Below, one piece after another: positions 40,261 to 49,761 of a DNA stretch of 64,000 nt. Numbering within the stretch: position 1 is the first letter of the stretch; the number at the start of each line of letters is the position of its first letter. The DNA is from Natrinema pellirubrum DSM 15624. Its GTDB lineage: Archaea > Halobacteriota > Halobacteria > Halobacteriales > Natrialbaceae. The position numbers were made by a program, and so were the translations under genes. The notes under the pieces were generated by a model that worked only from the letters and a program-made list of their open reading frames with translations, had not been told where the DNA came from and searched no databases. The stretch lies in assembly GCF_000230735.2 (NCBI RefSeq), contig NC_019962.1, forward strand, positions 2,170,001-2,234,000. Direction: 5' to 3'.

Positions 40261-40671
40261 ATGTCGTTGGTCGTCGTCCCCGTTCGGTATCCGCTGTCGA
40301 AACACTCGCGGCGAACGCTCGAGCGGGCGATCGAGGTCGCGCGCGACCGGGACGCGGCGCTGACGGTCCTGCACGTCGACCTCTACCAGAACGGGAAGAA
40401 AGTGAGCCGGATCGACCTGAAAAACACGGTCGAGAGTACGTTCGGGCGACTCGAGAACGCCCGGTACGTCGTCCGGACGGGGTTTCTCGTCGAGGAAAGC
40501 ATCCTCGACGAGGTCGGTGCGGAAGAGGCCGACGTCGTCGTCGTCGGGACCAAACAGGCCAGCCGACTCCGGCGCCTCTTCCAGCGCTTTACCGACAACC
40601 CGGATATCGACAGCTATCTGCGGACACATCTCGACTGCGAGGTCATTACGGTCGAGAGCGCGCGGGCCTGA
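40261..40671 (+). CDS. UspA-family protein
   Basis: A 136-residue single Usp domain: VVVPVRYPLSKHSRRTLERAIEVARDRDAALTVLHV and a C-terminal HLDCEVITVE. The phosphate loop VVGTKQASRLRRLFQRFTDNP is atypical in lacking the G-9x-G spacing. It faces another UspA gene on the opposite strand 22 bp away. Confidence 0.85.
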   Translation: MSLVVVPVRYPLSKHSRRTLERAIEVARDRDAALTVLHVDLYQNGKKVSRIDLKNTVESTFGRLENARYVVRTGFLVEESILDEVGAEEADVVVVGTKQASRLRRLFQRFTDNPDIDSYLRTHLDCEVITVESARA

Positions 40672-40693
40672 TACGAACCGTTGTACGTCCGGG

Positions 40694-41134
40694 CTACTCC
40701 TCGCCAGCGTTCCGAACGACGAACACCGGGATCGAAGCGTTGTCGACGACCCGCTCGGAGACGCTGCCCAGCGATGTCACCTTCTCGCGGGGGCTCTTGC
40801 CCCGGGTTCCGATGACGATCAGATCGATCCCCTGCTCCTCGGCGTACTCGAGGATCGTCTTCGACGGGGTCCCCTGTCGTATCTCGCCGACGGTTTCGAG
40901 CCCCTCGTCGCTCGCCCGTTCCTCGACGGCGGCGACGGCCTCCTCACCCTCCGCCTCGAGCGAGCGCTCGAGGTCGGTACTGGTCTCGTCGTCGGCGGCC
41001 GCGGTGACGCGACTGTCGACGACGTAGAGACCGTGAACCGTCGCGTCGTTGTCGGCGGCGATCGGCAGTGCGTGTGCGAGCGTCTCGGGAATCGTGTCGC
41101 TCCCGTCGGTGGGAACGAGAATGTCGTCGTACAT
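40694..41134 (-). CDS. UspA-family universal stress protein
   Basis: A 146-residue Usp with the canonical ATP-binding pattern: ILVPTDGSD at the N-terminus, VIGTRGKSPREKVTSLGSVSERVV as the G-2x-G-like loop, and SIPVFVVR. The ATG at 41134 starts the domain exactly; the longer frame to 41170 adds only unrelated residues. Confidence 0.92.
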   Translation of the reverse strand: MYDDILVPTDGSDTIPETLAHALPIAADNDATVHGLYVVDSRVTAAADDETSTDLERSLEAEGEEAVAAVEERASDEGLETVGEIRQGTPSKTILEYAEEQGIDLIVIGTRGKSPREKVTSLGSVSERVVDNASIPVFVVRNAGEE

Positions 41135-41227
41135 CGTCGAGTGACTGTCGACTTGGATCGGGGAGGGCATAAATCACCCCCACGATACCGGGAGCCCGGA
41201 TCCGGACCGAGACCGACCCCCGAGGCG

Positions 41228-42235
41228 TCACCGATCGGCCGGGTCCGCGGGGCTGTCGCCGGCTTCGGCCGGGGCATCCGGGGCCCGTCGCTCGCTGTCG
41301 ATGACGCCGACGCGTGCGACACCGCTGGTGTCGTCGAAGACGTGATGGCGATGCGGGTAGGCGAACTCGACGTCGAGATCCGCGAACCGCTCGCCAATGG
41401 CGTCCTGGACCGCCGATCGGACGACGAGTTGCTTGTAGGGGTGTTTCATCCAGAACAACAGTTTGAGGGAGACGCCATGCTCGCCGTATTCGTCGACGTA
41501 ACAGGACGGCGCTGCGGCGTAGCGGGCGCTGCCGATCCGGATATCGGGGCCGCCGGAGATGACGTCGTCGACGTTCCGAGCGGCCCGCTCGGCGGCCCGG
41601 CGCGCCGCCTCGAGGTCGCTCTCGTAGGTGATATCGAAGCCGACGGAAACGCGGGTCCGCTCGTCCTCGGCGGAGTAGTTGACGACGTCGCGGGCGTGAA
41701 TCTCGGAGTTGGGGATGACGATGAACGTGTTCTGCAGGGTGAAGATCTTCGTATAGCGGATCGTGATGTCCTCGACGAACCCGCGGTGGCCCGCGTCGGT
41801 CACTTCGATCATATCACCGATCTCGTAGGGCCGGTCGGCCAGCACGTAGAAGCCGTTGATCAAGCTGCCCGCGATCGGGGCGAGGACGATCGCGATCACG
41901 GCCGAGATAACGGTCACCGACAGGAGGATCTGGGTGTTGCCGACGCCGATGATGCCGGCGGCGATGCCGGCCGCCCAGAGGAAGACGGTGAGCCTGACAC
42001 CGCGAAGTACCGTCCGAGTGACGCTGGGCCGCTCGATGCGTCGAGCGACCGTCCGCCCGGCGATCCGGACGGCGAGCTTCGAGAGATACCAGCCGACGAC
42101 GAGAACGACGAGCGCGAGGCCGATCTCGATCGCTCGCGGCGGGACCATATCGGGGAGGAACGCCTGAAGCTCCTCGGCTGCCGTGGTGCTGTTCTCGGCC
42201 GCCGTACTCTCGTTCCCCTGGAGGACCGCGCGCAT
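41228..42235 (-). CDS. mscS: Small-conductance mechanosensitive channel (MscS family)
   Basis: A 335-residue protein with three membrane helices in the first 130 residues. The pore-lining TM3 region ([28 protein letters not shown]) is followed by the MscS beta domain signature [26 protein letters not shown] and [10 protein letters not shown]. It opens on membrane tension to release solutes on osmotic downshock, important for a halophile. The C-terminal tail (about 300-335) is Pro/Asp-rich and not conserved. Confidence 0.93.
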   Translation of the reverse strand: MRAVLQGNESTAAENSTTAAEELQAFLPDMVPPRAIEIGLALVVLVVGWYLSKLAVRIAGRTVARRIERPSVTRTVLRGVRLTVFLWAAGIAAGIIGVGNTQILLSVTVISAVIAIVLAPIAGSLINGFYVLADRPYEIGDMIEVTDAGHRGFVEDITIRYTKIFTLQNTFIVIPNSEIHARDVVNYSAEDERTRVSVGFDITYESDLEAARRAAERAARNVDDVISGGPDIRIGSARYAAAPSCYVDEYGEHGVSLKLLFWMKHPYKQLVVRSAVQDAIGERFADLDVEFAYPHRHHVFDDTSGVARVGVIDSERRAPDAPAEAGDSPADPADR

Positions 42236-42374
42236 ACCAACACGCTCAGGTGCGGTGTGGTTAAGCGTTCTGACCCTCTCTCCGTGCGACCGATTTACAA
42301 ATAACCCGATTTCGAAAACGCGTGCTACTCGATGTATAATAAATCATTTAATCACTGGGAGCATAGGAGCCGGT

Positions 42375-43439
42375 ATGGCACCAGACGAGCTTCGCTCGAC
42401 CGTCGAGCGCGTCGGGGACCGGTTCAACCTCGGCGAGTACGAGATCGACGCCTATCTCACCGTGTTAGAGCAGGGCCAGCTGACGGCCAGCGAGATCGCC
42501 GACCGGACGGAGATCCCCCAGCCTCGAGTCTACGATACCGTGCGCAGTCTCAGCGACCGCGGACTCGTCGAACTGCGCGAGTCCCGCCCGATGAAAGTCG
42601 TCGCGCTCGATCCCGGTGAGGCCTTCGACGACGTCCAGACCTCCCTCGAGCGGATGGTCGACGAACTCGAGGCCCGATACACCGCGCCGGCCCGCGACAC
42701 CGAGGCCGTCTCCCTGGTCAAGTCCCGATCGACGATCCTGCGCTACCTCGAGGAGGTCATCGACGCCGCGGAGTTCGAACTCGCGCTGTCGCTGACGCCG
42801 GACCTGCTGACCCGGTTCGAGGAGGACTTGCGCGCGGCCGTCGACGCCGGCGTCAGCGTCGACCTAATCGTGACACCGGCCAGCGAAGCGCCCGACCCCG
42901 CCGAGTTCGCCTACGGTGAGGTCGCCTCGACCGCCCGCGCGCGACGCGGGATCACGACACCGGTACTCGCCGTCGCCGACGGCAACTACTCCGTCTACGC
43001 GACCCAAGACGCACTGCGCGACGATCAGGACCGATACGGCGTCATCTTTAACCGCTCGGCGCTTGGCTTTTTGGTCTCGGGCTTTTTCGGAACCGTCCTC
43101 TGGACGACCGCCGAGGAGACGCTCGGCGAGGACGACACCGCGCGGTCGTACCCCCGCAAGTACGCCTCGATCCGCCGGTGTGTGAAAGATCTCATCGACG
43201 AGGGCGGTGAGTTCTACGCCACCATCGAGGGCCGAGACGTCGAGGTCGGCGGCCAGCGGGTCGTCCGCGGTCGGGTTCTCGATATCTCCTTCGAGATCAG
43301 CGAGGAAGTCGCGAGCCTCACGATCGAGACGGCCGACGGCGAGGAACTCTCGGTCGGCGGTCGCGTCGCCGCGCTCGAGGACATCGAGGCCCACGAGATC
43401 CACATCGGCCGGGACGAGCCGCCGACGCTTGACGACTAA
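42375..43439 (+). CDS. TrmB-type sugar-responsive transcriptional regulator
   Basis: A 354-residue regulator: an N-terminal winged helix ([38 protein letters not shown]) followed by a coiled linker and the TrmB C-terminal effector domain that binds sugars. TrmB proteins control sugar transporters and central carbon genes in archaea. It directly precedes a sugar ABC transporter on the same strand, so it is the likely local regulator. A TTTAAT element (42347-42352) is about 27 bp before the ATG. An AGGAG at 42365-42369 is also well placed as a ribosome site. Confidence 0.92.
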   Translation: MAPDELRSTVERVGDRFNLGEYEIDAYLTVLEQGQLTASEIADRTEIPQPRVYDTVRSLSDRGLVELRESRPMKVVALDPGEAFDDVQTSLERMVDELEARYTAPARDTEAVSLVKSRSTILRYLEEVIDAAEFELALSLTPDLLTRFEEDLRAAVDAGVSVDLIVTPASEAPDPAEFAYGEVASTARARRGITTPVLAVADGNYSVYATQDALRDDQDRYGVIFNRSALGFLVSGFFGTVLWTTAEETLGEDDTARSYPRKYASIRRCVKDLIDEGGEFYATIEGRDVEVGGQRVVRGRVLDISFEISEEVASLTIETADGEELSVGGRVAALEDIEAHEIHIGRDEPPTLDD

Positions 43440-43633
43440 GCGGTGTGGGAGCGGTTGTCGACTGGTCGGCGCCGGTCCGCTCGCGTTCGGTGTCGATCGC
43501 CCCAGTCCCGACGGCCACGGTCGAATACGCTCGGCCGGCACCTGCCGACCGTCGGCCCGCAATCGGCGACTAGACCCCGCCCTGCGAGTCGCCCGAAACG
43601 GGCTCGACCGGGGCTCGCAAGCCCGCGTCCGCG

Positions 43634-43647
43634 TAACGGAACCGTTA
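43634..43647. promoter_or_regulatory. Palindrome upstream of the sugar transporter promoter
   Basis: TAACGGAACCGTTA has perfect 6-bp arms around AA. It is about 20 bp upstream of an AT-rich promoter block (43658-43678, TTTTATTATCATATTTA) that probably drives the transporter operon. It is a candidate operator for the adjacent TrmB-type regulator; it does not match the TACT...GAGTA consensus I recall for Halobacterium TrmB. Confidence 0.4.
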
Positions 43648-43719
43648 TCGAGACAGTCAAATTTTATTATCATATTTACAGCTAACAATTAAGGTGGTGA
43701 CCGTGGTCCGTCCCCTCGC

Positions 43720-45184
43720 ATGGGACGAGATACCACCGGCGGGGACGACCGCTTCAGCGCCGGACGGCGGTCGTTCCTGACCGGGACGGCAGCCGCGACG
43801 GCGGGAGTCGTGGGGGTTGCCGGTTGCCTCAGTCGGGGTCCGGGCCCGAACACTGTCGTGATGACAGCCGATTCGGGCGTTGCGGGGATCATCCGGGACG
43901 AGGGCGACGGGCCGTCGGTCCAGCAAGCGCTCTGGGATGCGGGACTGGACGAGGACATCAACATCGAGATCCAGACCGTCGTCAGCAACTCCGCGTCACG
44001 GATGCAGACCGCCCAGTCGGCCCTCGAGGCGGGTCGAGCCCCGCCGGACATCCACATGATGGACAGCGGCTGGACGGTCCTGTTTATCCTCCGAAACCAG
44101 ACGGTCAACCTGACCGAAGAGCTGTCCGACGACGTCCTCGAGCGGGTCAACAGCGACTATCTCGAGGCGATCCTCGAGACGGCGCGGGACCCCCAGACCG
44201 GTGATCTCCACGCGCTGCCGCTGTTCCCTGATCTGGGTTTTACCCTGTACCGGCAGGACCTGCTCGAGGACGCCGGCTACGATACGAGCGGCTGGGGGAC
44301 CGACCCGCCCCGCTGGGAGGAGTTCGCGTCGGCGGTCCGTGACGCGCGAGACGGGGCCGGCCTCGACTACGGGTTCACGACGCAGGCGGCCGCGTACGAG
44401 GGGCTGTCGTGTTGTACGTTCAACGAAGTGATGACCTCCTGGGGCGGGGCCTACTTCGGCGGTACCGACAACCTGTTTACCGCCGGCGAGCGGCCGATTA
44501 CGGTCGACGAGGAGCCGGTGATCGACGCGATCCGGATGATGCGGTCGTTCATCGAGGGCGAGGGAAGCGATGCCGACCAGTACGCACAGATCTGTCCGTC
44601 GGCGATCGTCCAGTGGACCGAACAGCAGTCGCTCAGCCCGTTCGCGGACGGCGACGCCGTCTCGAAACCGCAACTGGTCGTTCGCGATCGCACAGACCGG
44701 CGCGGAAGGGGCTTTCGGCGAGGACCTTGGCGTGATGACCCGGCCGTACGCGGTCTCCGAATCCGACGCCGAGTACGAGGGCACCGGCGGCACCACGGCC
44801 GCACTCGGCGGCTGGAACCTCGCCGTGAGCCCGTTCTCGGATCGGCAGGCGGAGGCGCTGCAGGTCCTCGAGGCGTTCGCCACCGAGGAGGTCATGCTGA
44901 CGGTGTTCGAACTCGGGGGGTATCTCCCCCCGAACCTCGAGCTGGTCGGCGAAGCGGATCCGGCGGAGGTCGGCCCCGTTGCCCGCTATGCCGACGTGGT
45001 CCAGTCGGCCAGCGAGAACGCGGTCCCACGGCCGGCGACCGATCTCTGGCCGGAACAGTCGGCGCTGGTCTATCAGGAGGTCAACGCGGCCTACCGCGGC
45101 GCGAAAGATCCCGAGACGGCGATGAACGACCTTGCCGAGGAACTCGAACAGAGCGAGGCGGAGGTGACTACCGATGGCGACTGA
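43720..45184 (+). pseudogene. Sugar ABC transporter substrate-binding lipoprotein, frameshifted
   Basis: The gene has a Tat signal (RRSFLTGTAAA) and a lipobox near residue 36 (VAGC), then an extracellular solute-binding protein of the maltose/trehalose type. The frame is intact to about residue 316 (GDAVS). Then homology continues in another frame (NWSFAIAQTGAEGAFGEDLGVM...) to the TGA at 45184. Removing one A from the AAA at 44665-44667 rejoins both parts into a normal 487-residue protein, so this is a single-base insertion or a sequencing error. The uncorrected frame runs on to 45273 as nonsense. The downstream permease starts 11 bp before the restored stop. Translation starts at the ATG at 43720. 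Confidence 0.88.
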
Positions 45185-46211
45185 CACAGATACGGACGGG
45201 ATCGGCGACACTGGACGGCGCCAAGACCGGGAGCGGACCGGCAACGCCGTCGTCAACTGGATGGAGGGACTGAGCGAGGCGGCGTACGCGTACCTGCTGT
45301 TACTGCCGGCGTTCGCGCTGTTGACGCTGGTCGCGTTCTACCCGATGCTCCGGACGTTCATCACGTCGCTGCGTGCCGATCAGACGCGAGGGCTGGACCC
45401 GCTTGGCGGGTTCGTCGGCATCGAGAACTACGTCGACATCCTCACGGGGAACGCACGGCTGGCCCGGCAGTTCCTCGACGTGGGACTGACCTCGTCGTTT
45501 CCCTTCGTCGAACTCGGCACCCCGTTCTTCCAACAGGCGTTGTTCGTCACGCTCGCGTTCGCGGTCATCAGCGTCGTCATGGAGACGGTGATCGGGTTCG
45601 GACAGGCCTACGTCCTCGATCAGGACTTCCGGGGACGACGGTGGGTCCGCGTGGCGATCATCCTCCCGTGGGCGGTGCCGATCGTCATCCAGGGAATGAT
45701 CTTCTTTCTCCTCTTTCAGCCGACGGTCGGGTTCGGCTCCGACCTCATGCAGAGCCTGGGAATCTTCAGCGCGACGCCGCTTGCCAACAGCCGCGACGCC
45801 TTCATCATCATCCTCGTAGCCGACATCTGGAAGTCGTCGGCGTTCATGGCCTTGCTGATCCTCGCGGGGCTGCAGAGCGTCGACCGCAGCCTGTACGATG
45901 TCGCACGCGTGGCCGGCGCCTCGCCGTGGCAGCGGTTCAAACTCATCACGCTCCCGCTGGTGATGCCGGCCCTGCTCGTCGCGATGTTGTTCCGGACGAT
46001 GGACGCGATGCGGGTGTTCGGACTGATCGAGTCGACGGCCGGCTGTACGACGGTGCCGTCGCTGACCTGCCTCGTCGTCGAGGCGATGTTCGGCGGCACG
46101 CGCATCTACGCGACCGCCGCCGCCGTGGCCTTCGGGACGGCGCTGGTCATCGGCCTGATCATCGGCATCTACCTGCTGCTGTTTCGCGACACCGAAGGAG
46201 GGATGTACTGA
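45174..46211 (+). CDS. Sugar ABC transporter permease, MalF type
   Basis: A 345-residue inner-membrane permease of the CUT1 group with about six helices. The EAA loop that docks on the ATPase reads DVARVAGASPWQRFKLITLPLVMP. It starts inside the end of the binding-protein gene (11 bp overlap), and its TGA overlaps the ATG of the next permease by one base, so all are one operon. Confidence 0.93.
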   Translation: MATDTDTDGIGDTGRRQDRERTGNAVVNWMEGLSEAAYAYLLLLPAFALLTLVAFYPMLRTFITSLRADQTRGLDPLGGFVGIENYVDILTGNARLARQFLDVGLTSSFPFVELGTPFFQQALFVTLAFAVISVVMETVIGFGQAYVLDQDFRGRRWVRVAIILPWAVPIVIQGMIFFLLFQPTVGFGSDLMQSLGIFSATPLANSRDAFIIILVADIWKSSAFMALLILAGLQSVDRSLYDVARVAGASPWQRFKLITLPLVMPALLVAMLFRTMDAMRVFGLIESTAGCTTVPSLTCLVVEAMFGGTRIYATAAAVAFGTALVIGLIIGIYLLLFRDTEGGMY

Positions 46212-47269
46212 TGTCCGATCCACGAGATACCACCGATCCAAGCGGCATCGACGAGTCGGGAGCCGATCCGCCACGTGATCCGACGCTTCGCCGCCCCGAC
46301 GGCGGCACACCTGCGAGCGGGTCCGACGACGCCTCGATCCTCAAAGACGGCCGGGACGCGGAACTCGATCGGGGCCCGTTTCAGCAGTGGGTCGCCGACT
46401 CCATCGAGAACCCGGACCGGGTCTACCGGGCGATGTTCTACGTCGCCGCGGTCTTTTTCCTCTTTACGACGCTGTTTCCCTTCTACTGGCTGCTCATGGT
46501 CGCGCTGACGCCGGAGGGACAGCTCCAGAACATCGTCTTCACGCCGAACGGGTTCAACCCCGGCGCGTTCGTCGAAGTGTTCCAGTTCATCCCCTTCCAC
46601 GTCTACATGTTCAACAGCTTCGTGATCGCGCTGGCCTCGACGGCCGTCGTCCTCGTCGTCGCCAGCCTCGCCGGCTACGCGTTCGGCCGCCTCGAGTTCC
46701 CCGGCCGAACGCCGCTGATGCTGTTAGTGCTGGTGATCTCCTTTTTCCCGCCGGCGGCCTTCTTCATCCCGCTGAACGACCTCTTTAACACCTCCTTTTT
46801 CTTCCTCGAGCCGATCACCGGCGACGGGACCCTCTACAACACGCCGTTCGCGCTGGTGACGCCGCTGTCGGCGATCTTCATGCCGCTGGCGATCTTCATC
46901 CTCACGACGTTCTACGGACAGATCCCCGACGGGCTGGAGGACGCGGCCCGGGTCGAGGGGACGACGCGACTCGGCGCGCTGTTCCGGGTCATCATCCCGC
47001 TCTCGGCCCCCGGCGTCGCAACCGCGGGCGTGTTGACCTTCATCGCCGTCTACAACGAGTTCTTCTTCTCGTTCCTGATGACCGACGGCCAGCCGGAGAA
47101 CTGGGCACCGATCCTCGACGGGATCCTGGCCTATCAGGGCCAGTACCAGGTCCTGTACCACCTCATGGCCGCCGCGAGCATCCTCGGGGTGATCCCCGTC
47201 GCGATCCTCGTGGTGATCGCACAGGAAAAGATCGTGAGCGGACTGACCGCGGGCGCACTCAAAGAGTAA
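46211..47269 (+). CDS. Sugar ABC transporter permease, MalG type
   Basis: A 352-residue second permease of the CUT1 transporter. After a long acidic N-terminus (about 70 residues) come six helices and the EAA loop DAARVEGTTRLGALFRVIIPLSAPG. It is coupled to the MalF-type gene by a one-base overlap, and the ATPase gene follows after 4 bp. Confidence 0.93.
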   Translation: MSDPRDTTDPSGIDESGADPPRDPTLRRPDGGTPASGSDDASILKDGRDAELDRGPFQQWVADSIENPDRVYRAMFYVAAVFFLFTTLFPFYWLLMVALTPEGQLQNIVFTPNGFNPGAFVEVFQFIPFHVYMFNSFVIALASTAVVLVVASLAGYAFGRLEFPGRTPLMLLVLVISFFPPAAFFIPLNDLFNTSFFFLEPITGDGTLYNTPFALVTPLSAIFMPLAIFILTTFYGQIPDGLEDAARVEGTTRLGALFRVIIPLSAPGVATAGVLTFIAVYNEFFFSFLMTDGQPENWAPILDGILAYQGQYQVLYHLMAAASILGVIPVAILVVIAQEKIVSGLTAGALKE

Positions 47270-47273
47270 CACA

Positions 47274-48461
47274 ATGGCACGAGTACGACTCGAGAACATC
47301 ACGAAACGGTACGGTGAGGAAACGGCGGTCGACGACATCAGCCTCGAGGTCGAGGACGGCGAGTTCGTCACTTTCGTCGGTCCCTCCGGCTGTGGGAAGT
47401 CGACCACAATGGAGACGGTCGCGGGGCTGACCCAGCCCACCGAGGGACGGGTCTACATCGGCGACGACGAGGTCACCGACCTCGCCCCGAAGGACCGCGG
47501 GGTCGCGATGGTCTTCCAGAACATCGCCCTGTTCCCGCATATGGACGTCTACGAGAACATCTCCTTCGGGCTGCGGCTCCGGAAGTACGACGACGAGGAG
47601 GTCCGCCGTCGCGTCGAGGAAGCGGCCGACATCGTCCAGCTCGAGGGGATGCTCGATCGGATGCCCTCGGAGATGTCCGGTGGCCAGCAACAGCGGGTCG
47701 GCATCGCCCGCGCGATCGTGCGCAACCCCGACGTGTTCCTGATGGACGAGCCGCTGGCCAACCTCGACGCGAAGCTACGGGTCCACATGCGGACCGAACT
47801 CCAGCGGCTCCATCGGGAGCTGGATGCGACAGTCATCTACGTCACCCACGACCAGGCGGAGGCGATGACGATGTCCAACCGGATCGCCGTGTTGAACGAC
47901 GGCCGACTCCAGCAGATCGCCGCACCGCTTACCTGTTACAACGAACCCACGAACCTCTTCGTCGCCGGCTTCATCGGCTCGCCCTCGATGAACTTCGTCG
48001 AAGGGACGCTCGTCGAGGACGGCCTCGAGACGAACAACTTCACCGTCGGCCTCGATCCCGCACGGCTGTCGGGAGTCGGCGTCGGCGACGCCGTCACCCT
48101 CGGTGTCAGACCGGAGGACGTTCACCTGACTCGGTACGCCGACTCGCTGACCGACTCGACCGATCGGATCGGGGCCCGGACCGACGTCCTCGAGCCGATG
48201 GGCGACGAGGTCTTCGTCTACCTGTTGCTCTCCGAGGCCGCGGCCGGGTCGATGGAACAGGACCCCGCTACCTCGCCAAATCAGTTGCTGATGAGCGTTA
48301 CCCCTGATACGGAGATCGAGGCGGGCGAGGACGTCGACGTCGTGTTGGACCGTTCGAAGATCCACCTCTTCGAGACGGCCTCCGGTGACGCCTTGCTCCA
48401 CGGGTTGACGGACCGATCGGGACGGGAACCGGGGACGACACCGACGGAAGCCGACACCTGA
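47274..48461 (+). CDS. Sugar ABC transporter ATPase, MalK/UgpC type
   Basis: A 395-residue ATP-hydrolysing subunit. Walker A is GPSGCGKSTT, the Q loop is MVFQNIALFPHM, the ABC signature is MSGGQQQRVGIARA and Walker B is VFLMDEPLANLD, followed by the switch His in YVTHDQAEAM. The C-terminal part (about 235-380) is the OB-fold regulatory domain of the MalK group, which can sense regulators. It completes the importer. Confidence 0.95.
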   Translation: MARVRLENITKRYGEETAVDDISLEVEDGEFVTFVGPSGCGKSTTMETVAGLTQPTEGRVYIGDDEVTDLAPKDRGVAMVFQNIALFPHMDVYENISFGLRLRKYDDEEVRRRVEEAADIVQLEGMLDRMPSEMSGGQQQRVGIARAIVRNPDVFLMDEPLANLDAKLRVHMRTELQRLHRELDATVIYVTHDQAEAMTMSNRIAVLNDGRLQQIAAPLTCYNEPTNLFVAGFIGSPSMNFVEGTLVEDGLETNNFTVGLDPARLSGVGVGDAVTLGVRPEDVHLTRYADSLTDSTDRIGARTDVLEPMGDEVFVYLLLSEAAAGSMEQDPATSPNQLLMSVTPDTEIEAGEDVDVVLDRSKIHLFETASGDALLHGLTDRSGREPGTTPTEADT

Positions 48462-48593
48462 TCGGCCCCGCCGATCCGACTCCACCCACTCGTCGTTTGG
48501 CGACGGATCGAAGGTCTTCGAGCCCCCATATTCGATATAGCGACTATCGGTGTATCGGATCGAGACGAGACGCTCGCAGCGGCCCCCCAGACA

Positions 48594-49676
48594 ATGACAC
48601 CTGACCGAACTGACATCCAAACCGGCATCGTCGGCCTCGGAAACATCGGCCAGTACCACGCCGAGCGACTCGTCGACCTCGGCGTCCCGCTGGTCGGTGG
48701 CATGGACGTCGCTTCCGAGGCCCGGACACGGTTCGCCCGGCGATACGACGTCGACGTCTACGACGACCACCGGGCGTTATACGACGGCATCGACGCCGTC
48801 ATCATCACGACCCCGAACAAGTACCACGAGGAGTACGCCGTCGACGCGTTCGAACGCGGGTTACACGTCCTCCTCGAGAAGCCACTGGCCCACTCGATCG
48901 ACAGCGCCAAGCGGATCGCCGAGGCCGCGGCGGCCTCGGACGGGGTCGGCATGGTCGGGTTCAACAACCGGTTTGCGAACACGGTCCGGATCGTCAAAAA
49001 CCGCATCGAACGGGGGGACCTCGGCGACGTCACACACATCGAGGCGAACTACGTCCGGCGACGCGGCATCCCCGGACGAGGGTCGTGGTTCACCCGCCGG
49101 CAGATCGCCGGCGGCGGTGCGTTGATCGATCTCGGCGTCCACGCGATCGATCTCGCACTGTACCTGCTCGATTACCCCGCAGTCGAGGAGGTGACCGGCG
49201 TCGACCGCGGGGAGTTCGGCTCCCGCGAGGAGTACGCCTACCTCGATATGTGGGCCGAGGACGCCGGACCGGGCGGGTTCGACGTCGACGACTCCGCCAG
49301 CGCGTTCATCCGCTGTGGGGACAACCGGACCATCTCGCTCGAGGTCGCGTGGGCGACCAACCGGCCGGCCACCCACGAGTTCGTCGCCCGGGGAACCGAC
49401 GCGGCCGCCCGCTTCGACCTCCTCGAGGGTGATCTCAGCGTCCACTCGGCGAGCAAGGCCGGTCCCGATCACCTCGAGGACACGACAATCGAAGCCCGGC
49501 AGAACGACACCCACTCGGACGAACAGCGGGCCTTTTTCGATCGGATCGTCGAGAGCGACAGCGACGCGGTGGGGACGTGCGCCGACAGCGTGCAGGAGGC
49601 GCTGACGGTCCAGCGACTCGTCGACGGGATCTACCGCTCGAGCGAGGAGGGACGGACGGTCAGGATCGACGAGTAA
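48594..49676 (+). CDS. Gfo/Idh/MocA-family NAD(P)-dependent sugar oxidoreductase
   Basis: A 360-residue protein: Rossmann loop GIVGLGNIGQYHAERL and the family's LLEKPLAHS (Glu-Lys-Pro with the catalytic Lys) near residue 100. The substrate domain carries LIDLGVHAIDLALYLL, with His as the second catalytic residue. These enzymes oxidise sugars, inositols or their phosphates. Its position after the transporter suggests the first catabolic step of the imported sugar. Confidence 0.9.
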   Translation: MTPDRTDIQTGIVGLGNIGQYHAERLVDLGVPLVGGMDVASEARTRFARRYDVDVYDDHRALYDGIDAVIITTPNKYHEEYAVDAFERGLHVLLEKPLAHSIDSAKRIAEAAAASDGVGMVGFNNRFANTVRIVKNRIERGDLGDVTHIEANYVRRRGIPGRGSWFTRRQIAGGGALIDLGVHAIDLALYLLDYPAVEEVTGVDRGEFGSREEYAYLDMWAEDAGPGGFDVDDSASAFIRCGDNRTISLEVAWATNRPATHEFVARGTDAAARFDLLEGDLSVHSASKAGPDHLEDTTIEARQNDTHSDEQRAFFDRIVESDSDAVGTCADSVQEALTVQRLVDGIYRSSEEGRTVRIDE

Positions 49677-49761
49677 AAAGGACCCACAGCCCAGCGGCGA
49701 GCGACCGGCCGCCATCGGCTGCCTGCCCCCGTTTTATTCCCTCGGCCGTGGTCGCTGACCT

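Noticed and set aside
40517-42304. 595-residue plus-strand frame over UspA and MscS
   Set aside because: Shadow of two well-supported minus-strand genes.
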